Made by a program: the position numbers and the translations under genes. Of a DNA stretch of 64,000 nucleotides, positions 1 through 7,142 are shown piece by piece. The DNA is taken from positions 248,001 to 312,000 of the forward strand of contig JAURWE010000046.1 of the NCBI GenBank assembly GCA_030655075.1. Reading direction: 5' to 3'. This DNA is from Pararhizobium sp. GTDB lineage: Bacteria > Pseudomonadota > Alphaproteobacteria > Rhizobiales > Rhizobiaceae. A model generated the notes under the pieces. The model saw only the letters and a program-made list of their open reading frames with translations, did no database searches and was not told the DNA's origin. Numbering within the stretch: position 1 is the stretch's first letter; each line of letters opens with the position of its first letter.

Positions 1-16
1 TCGTCTGTTCCCGACA

Positions 17-940
17 TCAACTCGATGGCAGCGGAATGAACTCTTCCTCGTCGCCCGGCACGATGTCGAAACGGCCGGTTCGCCACTCTTCCTTAGCCTG
101 TTCGATGCGCTCTTTCGACGAGGAAACGAAATTCCACCAGATATGCCGCTGCGAGCCAAGTGCCGCACCGCCGAACAGCATGACATGACAGCCCGCCGCT
201 CCCGCCGTCAGCGTGATCGCGTCGCCGGGACGGAAGACCAGCAGCTGGTTGTCGGCAAAATGATCGCCGGCGATGATGACCTCGCCCGACAGGATATAGA
301 GCGCCCGCTCTTCCCACTGGGCGGCAAAGGGCGCACTTTTGCCCGGTTCGAGCGCCAGATCGACATACAGCGTGTCGGAAAACACAGGCACCGGCGATCC
401 CATGCCTTCGAACTGGCCGATGACGACACGACCGCTGATGCCACTATCGGCAAAAGCCGGCATGTCGCGTTTTTCCGTGTGGGAGAACATCGGATTGATT
501 TCTTCATGGGCGTCGGGCAGCGCCAGCCAGGTCTGCAGCCCGGACAGGGAGTGCGGCTTGCCGCGCACATGTTCCGGCGCCCGCTCCGAATGCACGATAC
601 CGCGTCCGGCCGTCATCAGGTTGAGGTCGCCGGGGCGGATGACCATTTCCGTGCCAAGACTGTCGCGATGCTTGATTTCGCCGTCGAACAGATAGGTGAC
701 GGTCGACAGGCCGATATGCGGATGCGGCCGCACGTCGATGGCGGCACCGGCCTTGAACAGGGCAGGGCCCATCCTGTCGAAGAAGATGAACGGCCCCACC
801 AGTCGCCGCTTGGCCGTCGGCAGCGCCCGGCGCACCTGGAAGCCGCCGAGATCGGTGGTGCGCGGAACAATCAGATGCTCGATCGCATCGCAAGCCGGCT
901 TGTCACCGGCATGGGGGTCGTTTCCGGGAAAGAAGGACAT
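17..940 (-). CDS. Pirin family protein
   Basis: A 307-residue cytosolic double-cupin protein of the pirin family, close to the family's usual length of about 300. The N-terminal cupin shows the metal-binding set H73-x-H75 (in an HPHIG motif) and H117-x-E119 (in a VHSE motif), which holds one Fe or Mn ion in characterised pirins. Bacterial pirins have been linked to quercetin dioxygenase activity and to modulation of metabolic enzymes; nothing here identifies the substrate. The ATG at 940 has an AGGGG about 11 bases upstream. It lies 15 bases downstream of the HepT gene on the same strand, so read-through is possible. The family call is firm, the function open. Confidence 0.9.
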   Translation of the reverse strand: MSFFPGNDPHAGDKPACDAIEHLIVPRTTDLGGFQVRRALPTAKRRLVGPFIFFDRMGPALFKAGAAIDVRPHPHIGLSTVTYLFDGEIKHRDSLGTEMVIRPGDLNLMTAGRGIVHSERAPEHVRGKPHSLSGLQTWLALPDAHEEINPMFSHTEKRDMPAFADSGISGRVVIGQFEGMGSPVPVFSDTLYVDLALEPGKSAPFAAQWEERALYILSGEVIIAGDHFADNQLLVFRPGDAITLTAGAAGCHVMLFGGAALGSQRHIWWNFVSSSKERIEQAKEEWRTGRFDIVPGDEEEFIPLPSS

Positions 941-955
941 GAATGAGTTCGCCCC

Positions 956-1330
956 TTATTTGTCGTCAGGAAGTTGAGGGATCACCTTGTTGACGTCGTC
1001 AAGCAATGGCACGAGTTTCGTCGCGATGATCGACCATATGGCTCGGTCATCGACGTTATCATACTCGTGACGCAAAATATTGCCGAGATCGCGAATGCCC
1101 TTCCAGTCATGCTGCGGCAACAGGCTCTCCGCCATTGCCCCCAGTTTGGAAGCCGCCTCCGATATTCGCGACAGACAACGCTCGACGGCGTCGTGAACCA
1201 ACTGGCTACGAGCAAAAAGTTCGAAATGGTACCCGTTGGTATAGGTGCTGATGAGGTTGATATTCTCGACGATGTCCCGCAGCCGGGTTTTTGGTCTCTT
1301 AGAAGGCAACGACGCGATCCCGTTCAACAT
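956..1330 (-). CDS. hepT: HepT-like (DUF86) ribonuclease toxin
   Basis: Toxin partner of the MntA antitoxin encoded just upstream. From the ATG at 1330 it has 124 residues, in the HepT/DUF86 range. HepT proteins are HEPN-fold RNases with an R-x4-6-H-x-Y active site; here the motif is R80, then G83-N84, then R87-H88-E89-Y90. The catalytic His and the Tyr that is AMPylated in studied pairs are present, but the Arg spacing is shifted (R-x7-H), as in the related pseudogene near 56.5 kb. The ATG lies inside the mntA coding region (32-base overlap). A TTG at 1309, with GGGA upstream, would trim seven residues and leave an 11-base overlap. Overlap implies translational coupling, antitoxin first. Confidence 0.82.
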   Translation of the reverse strand: MLNGIASLPSKRPKTRLRDIVENINLISTYTNGYHFELFARSQLVHDAVERCLSRISEAASKLGAMAESLLPQHDWKGIRDLGNILRHEYDNVDDRAIWSIIATKLVPLLDDVNKVIPQLPDDK

Positions 1331-1607
1331 TGAGACGAAATCGTTCCTTTTTGATGGGCTCCGAAATGATGTCGACATTCTTTCCGGTGATCTGTTCAAT
1401 CCGCTCCTTCAGCGACGCCAATGTGCTGAAATAACCGAACCCCGAAAAAATGACGGGATCGGAGAGCTTTACAAGCACATCGATATCCGATTCCGCCGTG
1501 GCTTCATTGCGTGCGACTGAACCAAACAAGGACAGATGTTCAACCCCCGCCGCCTCGAATTCGGCGCGGTGTTCCAGCAATGTCGCGATGATCTCGTTCT
1601 TGAGCAT
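1299..1607 (-). CDS. mntA: MntA-type nucleotidyltransferase antitoxin
   Basis: A minimal nucleotidyltransferase of 102 residues, antitoxin of the MntA-HepT type. The family's GS-x10-D-x-D motif is intact (Gly29-Ser30 then Asp41 and Asp43), with a third acidic residue at Asp79 in a V-D-I strand. In characterised systems MntA inactivates HepT by adding AMP residues to the Tyr of its H-x-Y motif. The first Met codon is at 1607; a TTG at 1613 would add two residues. No clear Shine-Dalgarno sequence precedes it, and the start codon sits within a 14-base palindrome. The gene overlaps the toxin gene downstream. The pair sits directly after xseB. Confidence 0.85.
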   Translation of the reverse strand: MLKNEIIATLLEHRAEFEAAGVEHLSLFGSVARNEATAESDIDVLVKLSDPVIFSGFGYFSTLASLKERIEQITGKNVDIISEPIKKERFRLNVERDRVVAF

Positions 1608-1634
1608 GCTCAAACGTACAAGAATTTCACGTTT
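1600..1634. promoter_or_regulatory. Palindromes at the mntA start (candidate operator)
   Basis: Two inverted repeats overlap at the 5' end of mntA. A perfect 14-base palindrome TTGAGCATGCTCAA (1600-1613) contains the start codon itself. A second repeat has arms AAACGT (1612-1617) and ACGTTT (1629-1634) with an 11-base spacer. Toxin-antitoxin operons are commonly autoregulated at such sites, but no DNA-binding domain is visible in MntA or HepT, so a role in RNA folding is equally possible. Confidence 0.35.
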
Positions 1635-1649
1635 AAGTCGAGTTCCGCC

Positions 1650-1901
1650 TCAGGCTCCGTCGAGCGGCTCGACGCCCTGCGGCTTGCCGGCGCGGTCGAG
1701 GCGGATTTTTTCGATGCGGTTTTCGGCGGCACCCAGCAGCGTCTCGCAATGTTTCTTCAGCGCTTCGCCGCGCTCATAGATCTCGATCGATTTGTCGAGC
1801 GCCACGTCGCCGCGCTCCAGCGCCGCAACGATCTTTTCCAGCTCCTCAACCGCCTGTTCGAAAGAGAGGGCGGAGACATCTATCGGGGCGGTGGCTGTCA
1901 T
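1650..1901 (-). CDS. xseB: Exodeoxyribonuclease VII small subunit
   Basis: Small subunit of exonuclease VII, which with several copies around each XseA large subunit degrades single-stranded DNA into short oligonucleotides during repair. The 83-residue length and the helical heptad pattern (LSFEQAVEELE near residue 12, then ALERGDVALD and IYERGE) are typical of XseB. It starts 4 bases after the stop of the deacetylase-family gene, so the two are probably co-transcribed, a pairing common in rhizobia. In many rhizobial genomes dxs follows xseB; here the next genes are mntA and hepT. Confidence 0.93.
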   Translation of the reverse strand: MTATAPIDVSALSFEQAVEELEKIVAALERGDVALDKSIEIYERGEALKKHCETLLGAAENRIEKIRLDRAGKPQGVEPLDGA

Positions 1902-1905
1902 CGGT

Positions 1906-2832
1906 TCAACCCTTCATCAGGCGCAGAATGTGCATGGCGGCCGATTCGGCCAGTCCCTCCAAGTCATAGCCGCCTTCGAGCACGCTGACGACCCGGTTGT
2001 TGGCAAAGCGCCCGGCGACATCCATCAGCCGCGCCGTCGCCCAGTCGAAATCCTCGGCGACCAGATTGATCTGCGCCAGCGGATCGCGATGATGCGCATC
2101 GAAGCCGGCCGAAATGATGATCAGATCCGGCTGGAAATCGGCAAGCGCCGACAGCACCCGCGACTTGAAGGCCTCGCGGAAATGGTCGCTGCCGGTGTCG
2201 GGAGACAGCGGCGCGTTGACGATATTGCCGGCCCCGGTCTCGTCCTTGGCGCCGCTGCCGGGATAGAGCGGCATCTGGTGCGTCGAGCAGAACAGCACCG
2301 ACGGGTCGTCCCAGAAAATATCCTGCGTGCCATTGCCGTGGTGCACGTCCCAGTCGACGATGGCGACCCGTTCGGCGCCGTGTTTCTGTTGCGCATGGCG
2401 GGCGGCGATGGCAACGTTGTTGAAGAAGCAGAAGCCCATCGCCCGGTCTTTTTCCGCATGGTGGCCCGGCGGGCGTGAGGCGACGAAAGCATTGTCGGCC
2501 GTGCCGGAAAACACCGCATCGACAGCCGCCACGGCCCCGCCGACGCCGGTCAGCGCCGCCTGCAGGCTCTTCGGGCTCGCATGCGTATCGGCCTCGAAAC
2601 TGTTGATGCCCTCTTCCGGAATAACGCTAATCACCGTCCGCAGGTGCTTTTCCGGGTGGGCCAGCAGCACAAAATCCTCGTTGGCCTGTGGCGCCTCCAC
2701 ACGGGTGAGCGGCGCGAAGCGCTCATGCTCCAGCGCCAGATTGAGCGCGCGCAGCCGGTCGGCCCGCTCAGGGTGACCTTCGGGCGTGTGGTGCTCGAGG
2801 AACACAGGGTTTTCGTACAGAAGTGTGGTCAT
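1906..2832 (-). CDS. Histone deacetylase / acetylpolyamine amidohydrolase family protein
   Basis: A zinc-dependent deacetylase of the HDAC/AcuC/AphA superfamily, 308 residues, cytosolic. The active-site residues are present: tandem His H124-H125 in PPGHHA, zinc ligands D162 and H164 in the D-x-H motif, and D245 in a GFDAHHRDP motif. Bacterial members remove acetyl groups from polyamines, acetoin-related substrates or proteins; the substrate here cannot be read from sequence. The chosen ATG (2832) gives the standard N-terminus MTTLLYENP; the reading frame is open further upstream but that extension lacks family character. xseB follows after 4 bases. Confidence 0.9.
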   Translation of the reverse strand: MTTLLYENPVFLEHHTPEGHPERADRLRALNLALEHERFAPLTRVEAPQANEDFVLLAHPEKHLRTVISVIPEEGINSFEADTHASPKSLQAALTGVGGAVAAVDAVFSGTADNAFVASRPPGHHAEKDRAMGFCFFNNVAIAARHAQQKHGAERVAIVDWDVHHGNGTQDIFWDDPSVLFCSTHQMPLYPGSGAKDETGAGNIVNAPLSPDTGSDHFREAFKSRVLSALADFQPDLIIISAGFDAHHRDPLAQINLVAEDFDWATARLMDVAGRFANNRVVSVLEGGYDLEGLAESAAMHILRLMKG

Positions 2833-2957
2833 GGCCGGAAACCTAGTGCGCCCGGCAGCCGAGGTCCAGAACAGCAGCGGCAAATTCCGCAGCTCTGCCG
2901 GATATCCACATGGCAAAGACGGCCCGGGCAGGGTGTCGGGCCCGTTGCAGACCGGTA

Positions 2958-3521
2958 TCAGGCCCGGGCGTGCAGCAGCGGGTAACCTGCAAGCACGGCG
3001 CGGGCCGCCAGCGTGGCGATGACGGCCTTGACCAGGTCGCCCGGCAGGAAGGCGGCGGATCCCATGGCAACTGCGCTGAGCGGCGTCCCCGTCGTCATGC
3101 TGACCCAGGGCATGCCAATGGCATAGAGCACAGCGATGCCGCCGATGACCGAGGCGATGAAGAACCCGGCGAACTGGCTGACCGTGCTCTGGTCCTCTTT
3201 CACCAGCCGCTCGGCGATCAGGCCGGTGACGAAGGTGGCGACGATCCAGCCGAGGATGAAGCCGCCGGTCGGTCCCTGGATGATGGCCAGCCCGCCACGG
3301 CCGCCCGACAGGACGGGAAGGCCTACAGCCACCAGCAGCACGAACAGCACATAGGCCAGCGCCCCGCGCTTGGCGCCGATGATGCAGCCGGCCAGCATCA
3401 CGCCCATCGATTGCGCCGTGATCGGCACCGGCAGGAAGGCGAGCGGCAGCGGCGGGATGACGCCGAGCACCACGATGATGGCGGTGAAAAGGGCAATGAG
3501 AACGAGATCTCTGGTGGTCAT
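2958..3521 (-). CDS. bioY: Biotin transporter substrate-binding subunit BioY
   Basis: S-component of an energy-coupling-factor (ECF) biotin transporter: a 187-residue hydrophobic protein with about six membrane helices that captures biotin at high affinity. The N-terminal helix, the proline-rich LAFLPVPIT turn and the GGRGGLAIIQGPTGG loop match BioY. It is the third gene of a bioM-bioN-bioY set; 81 bases separate it from bioN. Together they encode the ATPase, the T-component and the binding subunit of a complete three-gene transporter, as described in Rhizobium and Rhodobacter. Confidence 0.95.
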   Translation of the reverse strand: MTTRDLVLIALFTAIIVVLGVIPPLPLAFLPVPITAQSMGVMLAGCIIGAKRGALAYVLFVLLVAVGLPVLSGGRGGLAIIQGPTGGFILGWIVATFVTGLIAERLVKEDQSTVSQFAGFFIASVIGGIAVLYAIGMPWVSMTTGTPLSAVAMGSAAFLPGDLVKAVIATLAARAVLAGYPLLHARA

Positions 3522-3602
3522 GGCGGGTCCCTGCTTTATGAGAATGAACGCATTACCGCATGTGTCCCGGAGGTGGCAACGGTTTTGGCAGACGGGCCTG
3601 GG

Positions 3603-4223
3603 TCAGTGCTGCGTCTGGCGCGGACGGCGAAAGCCGCGTGCGTCGATGGCCATGGCGATCGTGTCGGCATCCTTCAGCGTCAGGATGATCAGCGGTCCGA
3701 GGATCGTCAGCGGCCTGACTCTCAGCCCGCGCGCCCTGTGCGCCTCGCGGATTGCCTGGTAGCGGTCGAAAATGTCAGGCACGAAACGCAGCACCAGCCC
3801 GAAGGCCAGCCCGATGTCGGCCGATCGCACCAGCCCCAGGCGCTCGAGCGGTTGCGCCAGCCGCGTGATCTCGTCGATGAAATCGCCCGTCGCCGTCGTT
3901 GCCGTCACCGCGCCGGCAAACAGGATAATCGCCATCAGCCGGAAAAAGGTCTCCGCCACCGTGCGCAGGGAATCCAGATAGGCGGTGGCCAGAAGCAGGA
4001 TGAACAGCGTGAACAGGATCGGCTTCAGCCGCGACAGCCCCTCGCGAATGGAAAGGCCTGTCGTGAAATAGACAAGGGCGCCGACAGCGAAGGCAGGCAC
4101 CAGCACGGCCAGCGACGAGACGGCATAAAGCCCCAGCCCGGCAACAAGCAGGATGGCCAGCTTCATCCGCACGCTCATCCGGTGCAGTGGCGTCGTGCCC
4201 TCGATGTTGAGCCCGTTCAGCAT
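3603..4223 (-). CDS. bioN: ECF transporter T-component BioN
   Basis: Transmembrane coupling subunit (EcfT family) of the biotin ECF transporter, 206 residues with about five hydrophobic segments. It links ATP hydrolysis by BioM to toppling of BioY. The conserved cytoplasmic signature is seen near the C-terminal third as a HRARGLRV stretch followed by Pro, matching the A-R-G motif that EcfT proteins use to contact the ATPase. Its start overlaps the end of bioM by seven bases, showing tight translational coupling. Confidence 0.93.
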   Translation of the reverse strand: MLNGLNIEGTTPLHRMSVRMKLAILLVAGLGLYAVSSLAVLVPAFAVGALVYFTTGLSIREGLSRLKPILFTLFILLLATAYLDSLRTVAETFFRLMAIILFAGAVTATTATGDFIDEITRLAQPLERLGLVRSADIGLAFGLVLRFVPDIFDRYQAIREAHRARGLRVRPLTILGPLIILTLKDADTIAMAIDARGFRRPRQTQH

Positions 4224-4918
4224 GCCGCCACCGTCCGGTAGGCGTCGATGGCCTCGCTCGCCGCGCCGTCGAACACCAGCCGGCCCTCGTGAAAGACAAG
4301 CACGCGCTCGAAGGTTTCGATCAACGGCAGGTCGTGGCTGATGACGATGGTGTGTTCGGACAGCCCGGCAATGGTCTCTTCGACCAGCTTGCGGTTTTTG
4401 AGATCCAGCTGGTTGGTCGGCTCGTCGAGAATGAGGATGCCGGGGCCGGTCACCAGCACACTGGCAATCGCCACCAGCTGCGTCTCGCCGCCGGAGAGTT
4501 CATGCACGCGCCGTTTGGCCAGATGCGCAATGCCGAAGCGCTCCAGGACCGCTGCCGTGCGCTGTTCGATCTCGTCCCTCGTCAGTCCACGGTTCTTCAG
4601 GCCGAAGGCAATATCCTCATGCACGATCGGCATGATGATCTGATGCTGCGGGTTCTGGAAAATGAACCCGGCCGCCGCCAGCACGGCGCTGTCGTCCTTC
4701 ACCGTATCCAGCCCGTTGACCGTGACGCTGCCTGTCACCGGCTTCACCAGCCCGTTGATCAGCCGCGCGAAGGTCGTCTTGCCCGAGCCGTTGAGGCCGA
4801 TGACGCCGATGCGGCGCTCGCTCAAGCAAAGCGTCAGCGGCTGCAGCACCGTGCGCCCGCCAAAAGCCACCGAGGCGCCGGCAAACCGAATATCCAACCC
4901 GCAGTCCCCCGCATCCAC
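4217..4918 (-). CDS. bioM: Biotin ECF transporter ATPase BioM
   Basis: ATP-binding subunit of the biotin transporter, 233 residues, a single ABC ATPase domain facing the cytosol. Seen in order: Walker A GLNGSGKT (41-48), Q-loop Q88, signature LSGGE (141-145), Walker B ILILDEPT (161-168) and switch His195 in ISHD. The start is a GTG (4918) without an obvious ribosome binding site. First gene of bioMNY. Just upstream is a TATAG/CTATA inverted repeat that partly resembles the BioR operator of alphaproteobacteria. Confidence 0.94.
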   Translation of the reverse strand: MDAGDCGLDIRFAGASVAFGGRTVLQPLTLCLSERRIGVIGLNGSGKTTFARLINGLVKPVTGSVTVNGLDTVKDDSAVLAAAGFIFQNPQHQIIMPIVHEDIAFGLKNRGLTRDEIEQRTAAVLERFGIAHLAKRRVHELSGGETQLVAIASVLVTGPGILILDEPTNQLDLKNRKLVEETIAGLSEHTIVISHDLPLIETFERVLVFHEGRLVFDGAASEAIDAYRTVAAC

Positions 4919-4919
4919 G

Positions 4920-4935
4920 TATAGCAGGTTCTATA
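4920..4935. promoter_or_regulatory. Inverted repeat upstream of bioM, weakly BioR-like
   Basis: TATAG (4920-4924) and CTATA (4931-4935) flank a six-base spacer immediately upstream of the bioM GTG. The known BioR operator is TTATCTATAA or its complement; only six of ten positions match here, around TATAGA on the minus strand. It may instead be the -10 region of the bioM promoter. Confidence 0.3.
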
Positions 4936-5009
4936 GGACGGTTTGGCGGCCCAAGGGAAGAGTTCCGTCTTCGGGAATTCGGGGCTCAACTGGCTTCAGA
5001 GCAAGCTTG

Positions 5010-5163
5010 CCCCCTCTGTCACTTCGTGACATCTCCCCCTCCAGGAGGGAGATTGTTCATTTCCCTCGACGCGCTCTACTTTCAAAGCTTGACTTTGTAA
5101 GGAAGGCAGATGGGCGATCTCCCCCCTTGAGGGGGAGATGTCAGCGAAGCTGACAGAGGGGGG
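5010..5163. repeat. RIME-like palindromic repeat, copy 1
   Basis: A 154-base intergenic element bounded by the inverted ends CCCCCTCTGTCA and TGACAGAGGGGG. Each end folds into two hairpins: GTCACTTCGTGAC or GTCAGCGAAGCTGAC, plus an ATCTCCCCC...GGGAGAT stem. The layout of two large palindromes with a variable centre matches the rhizobial intergenic mosaic elements (RIME). Two more copies lie at about 37.0 and 63.1 kb. It occupies most of the 342-base gap between bioM and ycaQ. Confidence 0.85.
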
Positions 5164-5260
5164 TGAACGCCACAGACACGCAAGATGGAGATAGGGCACC
5201 GCCCAAACCCACCCCACAAACCCCTTGAACAAACTGTGAACATTCCCCTAGATTACCGTC

Positions 5261-6451
5261 ATGACGATTCTCGTTTCCAACCGTGATGCCCGCCGTATCT
5301 TCCTTCACCGGCAGGGCCTGTCGGCCGCGCCCAACAAGGCGCAGAGCAAGCAGGGGCTTCTGGATCTCATCCAGGCGCTCGGCTTCGTCCAGGTCGACAG
5401 CATCGCCATCGTCGAGCGCGCCCATCACCAGATCCTGTTTTCGCGCAACCAGACCTACCGGCGCGAGCACCTGAGCGAGCTTCTGGAAAAGGACGGCGAG
5501 CTGTTCGAGAACTGGACACATGATGCCTCGATCATCCCCAGCGCCTTCTTTCCCTACTGGAAGCACCGGTTCCGCCGCGAGGATGCGACGATCATCGAGC
5601 GCTGGCGCAAGTGGCGCGAGCCGGGTTTCGAAGAAACCTTTGACGAAACGCTGAAGGGCATCGTCGACAAAGGCGCCTGCATGGCCCGCGATTTCAAGTT
5701 CGAGGGCCGCACATCCGGCGGCTGGTGGAACTGGCACCCGTCAAAGACCGCGCTCGAATATTTGTGGCGCACCGGCAAGGTGGCGATTGCTAGGCGGGAG
5801 AATTTCCAGAAGGTCTATGACCTGGTCGAGCGCGTGCTGCCGGGCCACCACCACGAGCGCGAGGTCAGCCACGAGGACTTCATCGACTGGTGCTGTGCTG
5901 CCGCCCTCGACCGGCTCGGCTTTGCCACCCACGGCGAAATCGCCGCCTTCTGGGCGCTGGTGAGCCCTCAGGAGGCAAAGGACTGGGTGACCGCCAACCG
6001 CAAGCGCCTGCGCGAGGTGCAGATCGAGCCCGCCGACGGCGGGAAGCCGCGCCCGTCCTTCGCCTGGAAGGATTTTCCCGAAAACCTCGGCGACATCCCC
6101 GAACCGCCCGATCGCATCCGCGTCTTGAGCCCCTTCGACCCGCTCTTACGCGACCGCAACCGCGCCGAACGCCTGTTCAATTTCACCTACCGCATCGAGA
6201 TCTTCGTGCCGGAGGCCAAGCGCGAATACGGCTACTACGTCTTTCCGCTCCTGGAATCCGACCGCATGATCGGCCGCATCGACATGAAAGCCGACCGCAA
6301 GACCGGCACGCTCGACGTCAAACGCCTCTGGCTGGAAAAAGGCGTCAAGCCCTCCGCCGGGCGCATGGCCAAGCTGGAGGCGGAACTGGCAAGGCAGGCA
6401 AAATTTGCCGGCGTGGGGGAGGTTAGATGGCTGGAGGGGTGGGACGGGTAA
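5261..6451 (+). CDS. ycaQ: YcaQ-type (HTH_42) interstrand crosslink DNA glycosylase-like protein
   Basis: A 396-residue winged-helix protein of the HTH_42 family, whose studied members (E. coli YcaQ, Streptomyces AlkZ) are DNA glycosylases that remove alkylated purines and unhook interstrand crosslinks. The catalytic Q-x-D motif is present as Q44-V45-D46 in the GFVQVDS strand, followed by the conserved VERAHHQIL segment. Length fits the family. It stands alone between a RIME-like element and the hicAB pair. Family assignment is firm; glycosylase activity is inferred. Confidence 0.87.
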   Translation: MTILVSNRDARRIFLHRQGLSAAPNKAQSKQGLLDLIQALGFVQVDSIAIVERAHHQILFSRNQTYRREHLSELLEKDGELFENWTHDASIIPSAFFPYWKHRFRREDATIIERWRKWREPGFEETFDETLKGIVDKGACMARDFKFEGRTSGGWWNWHPSKTALEYLWRTGKVAIARRENFQKVYDLVERVLPGHHHEREVSHEDFIDWCCAAALDRLGFATHGEIAAFWALVSPQEAKDWVTANRKRLREVQIEPADGGKPRPSFAWKDFPENLGDIPEPPDRIRVLSPFDPLLRDRNRAERLFNFTYRIEIFVPEAKREYGYYVFPLLESDRMIGRIDMKADRKTGTLDVKRLWLEKGVKPSAGRMAKLEAELARQAKFAGVGEVRWLEGWDG

Positions 6452-6480
6452 GGCGTCCGCAGTGCCGGGCGCGGTCCTGA

Positions 6481-6885
6481 TCAGTCTTCTGTCGGCTGGG
6501 CCATTTCGTGTTTCGCCGCTCTGGCCAGGAAACCCGACCGTGTCAGCCCGCGCGCTTCGGCATAGGCGTCGATCTCCTTCAGAACATCCTCTTGAAGTGT
6601 GATGTTCAGGCGCACGGCTTTTTTGCTCTGTGTTTTCAACGAGACGAGAATGGCGACACCATCCGTGTTCTCAGGATCGGACATGACGGCCTCCAGGCTC
6701 GACGGCTCGGGCAGCGCCTCGCCATCCTCGTTCATGCCGTCCACGTGCAGCGCCAGAGCCTCCTCAGCCAGACGGCGCGCATCGTCAAGATCGATACCAG
6801 CCGTAACCACGCCTGGAAAATCAGGGAAAGACACACCGAAATCGCTGTCAGCCTCCTTGTGGATCAGTCCGATATAGTTGTGCAT
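6481..6885 (-). CDS. hicB: HicB antitoxin with ribbon-helix-helix-type C-terminus
   Basis: Antitoxin of the first HicAB pair, 134 residues. Residues 1-60 form the partly degraded RNase-H-like HicB domain (DFGVSFPDFPGVVTAG is typical). Residues about 90-130 (KAVRLNITLQEDVL, then DAYAEARGLTRSGFL) look like an RHH DNA-binding segment, which would let the antitoxin repress its own operon. It follows hicA by 5 bases on the same strand, the toxin-first order usual for HicAB. The second pair at 35 kb uses a different HicB C-terminus. Confidence 0.92.
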   Translation of the reverse strand: MHNYIGLIHKEADSDFGVSFPDFPGVVTAGIDLDDARRLAEEALALHVDGMNEDGEALPEPSSLEAVMSDPENTDGVAILVSLKTQSKKAVRLNITLQEDVLKEIDAYAEARGLTRSGFLARAAKHEMAQPTED

Positions 6886-6890
6886 CGTGC

Positions 6891-7079
6891 CTACCTCAGT
6901 TTCAGCCCGGATTGTTGTTCAACGCTCTTCAGCGTTCCGATCGGGATATCCCGCTTGGGATGCGGAATGGTGACGCGCCCCGGCTTGGTGGGATGCTTGA
7001 ACTGGATGTGGCTGCCTCTACGGCTCATCTCGTACCAGCCATCCGTCTTCAAAGCAGAAATAATGTCACCGCTTTTCAT
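6891..7079 (-). CDS. hicA: HicA toxin (mRNA interferase)
   Basis: A 62-residue double-stranded-RNA-binding-fold toxin that cleaves mRNA during translation when free of HicB. The catalytic His is H24 in the RGSHIQF motif, followed by HPTKPGRVTIPHP, a near-consensus HicA segment. It is translated first in the operon. No ribosome binding site is visible, and a TATATT box lies only about 12 bases upstream of the ATG on the minus strand, so the transcript may be leaderless or nearly so. Confidence 0.93.
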   Translation of the reverse strand: MKSGDIISALKTDGWYEMSRRGSHIQFKHPTKPGRVTIPHPKRDIPIGTLKSVEQQSGLKLR

Positions 7080-7090
7080 TCGCGCATAAT

Positions 7091-7106
7091 ATACATTAGT
7101 GTGTAT
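7091..7106. promoter_or_regulatory. Palindrome and -10-like box upstream of hicA
   Basis: ATACA (7091-7095) and TGTAT (7102-7106) flank a six-base spacer about 12 bases upstream of the hicA start. The minus strand reads TATATT within it, a plausible -10 element. Overlap of palindrome and -10 is what is expected of an operator for the adjacent HicB, but this is inference. Confidence 0.4.
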
Positions 7107-7142
7107 CGCGGCAATAGTAGCGTCGATGTCTTCCGCAGCGCA

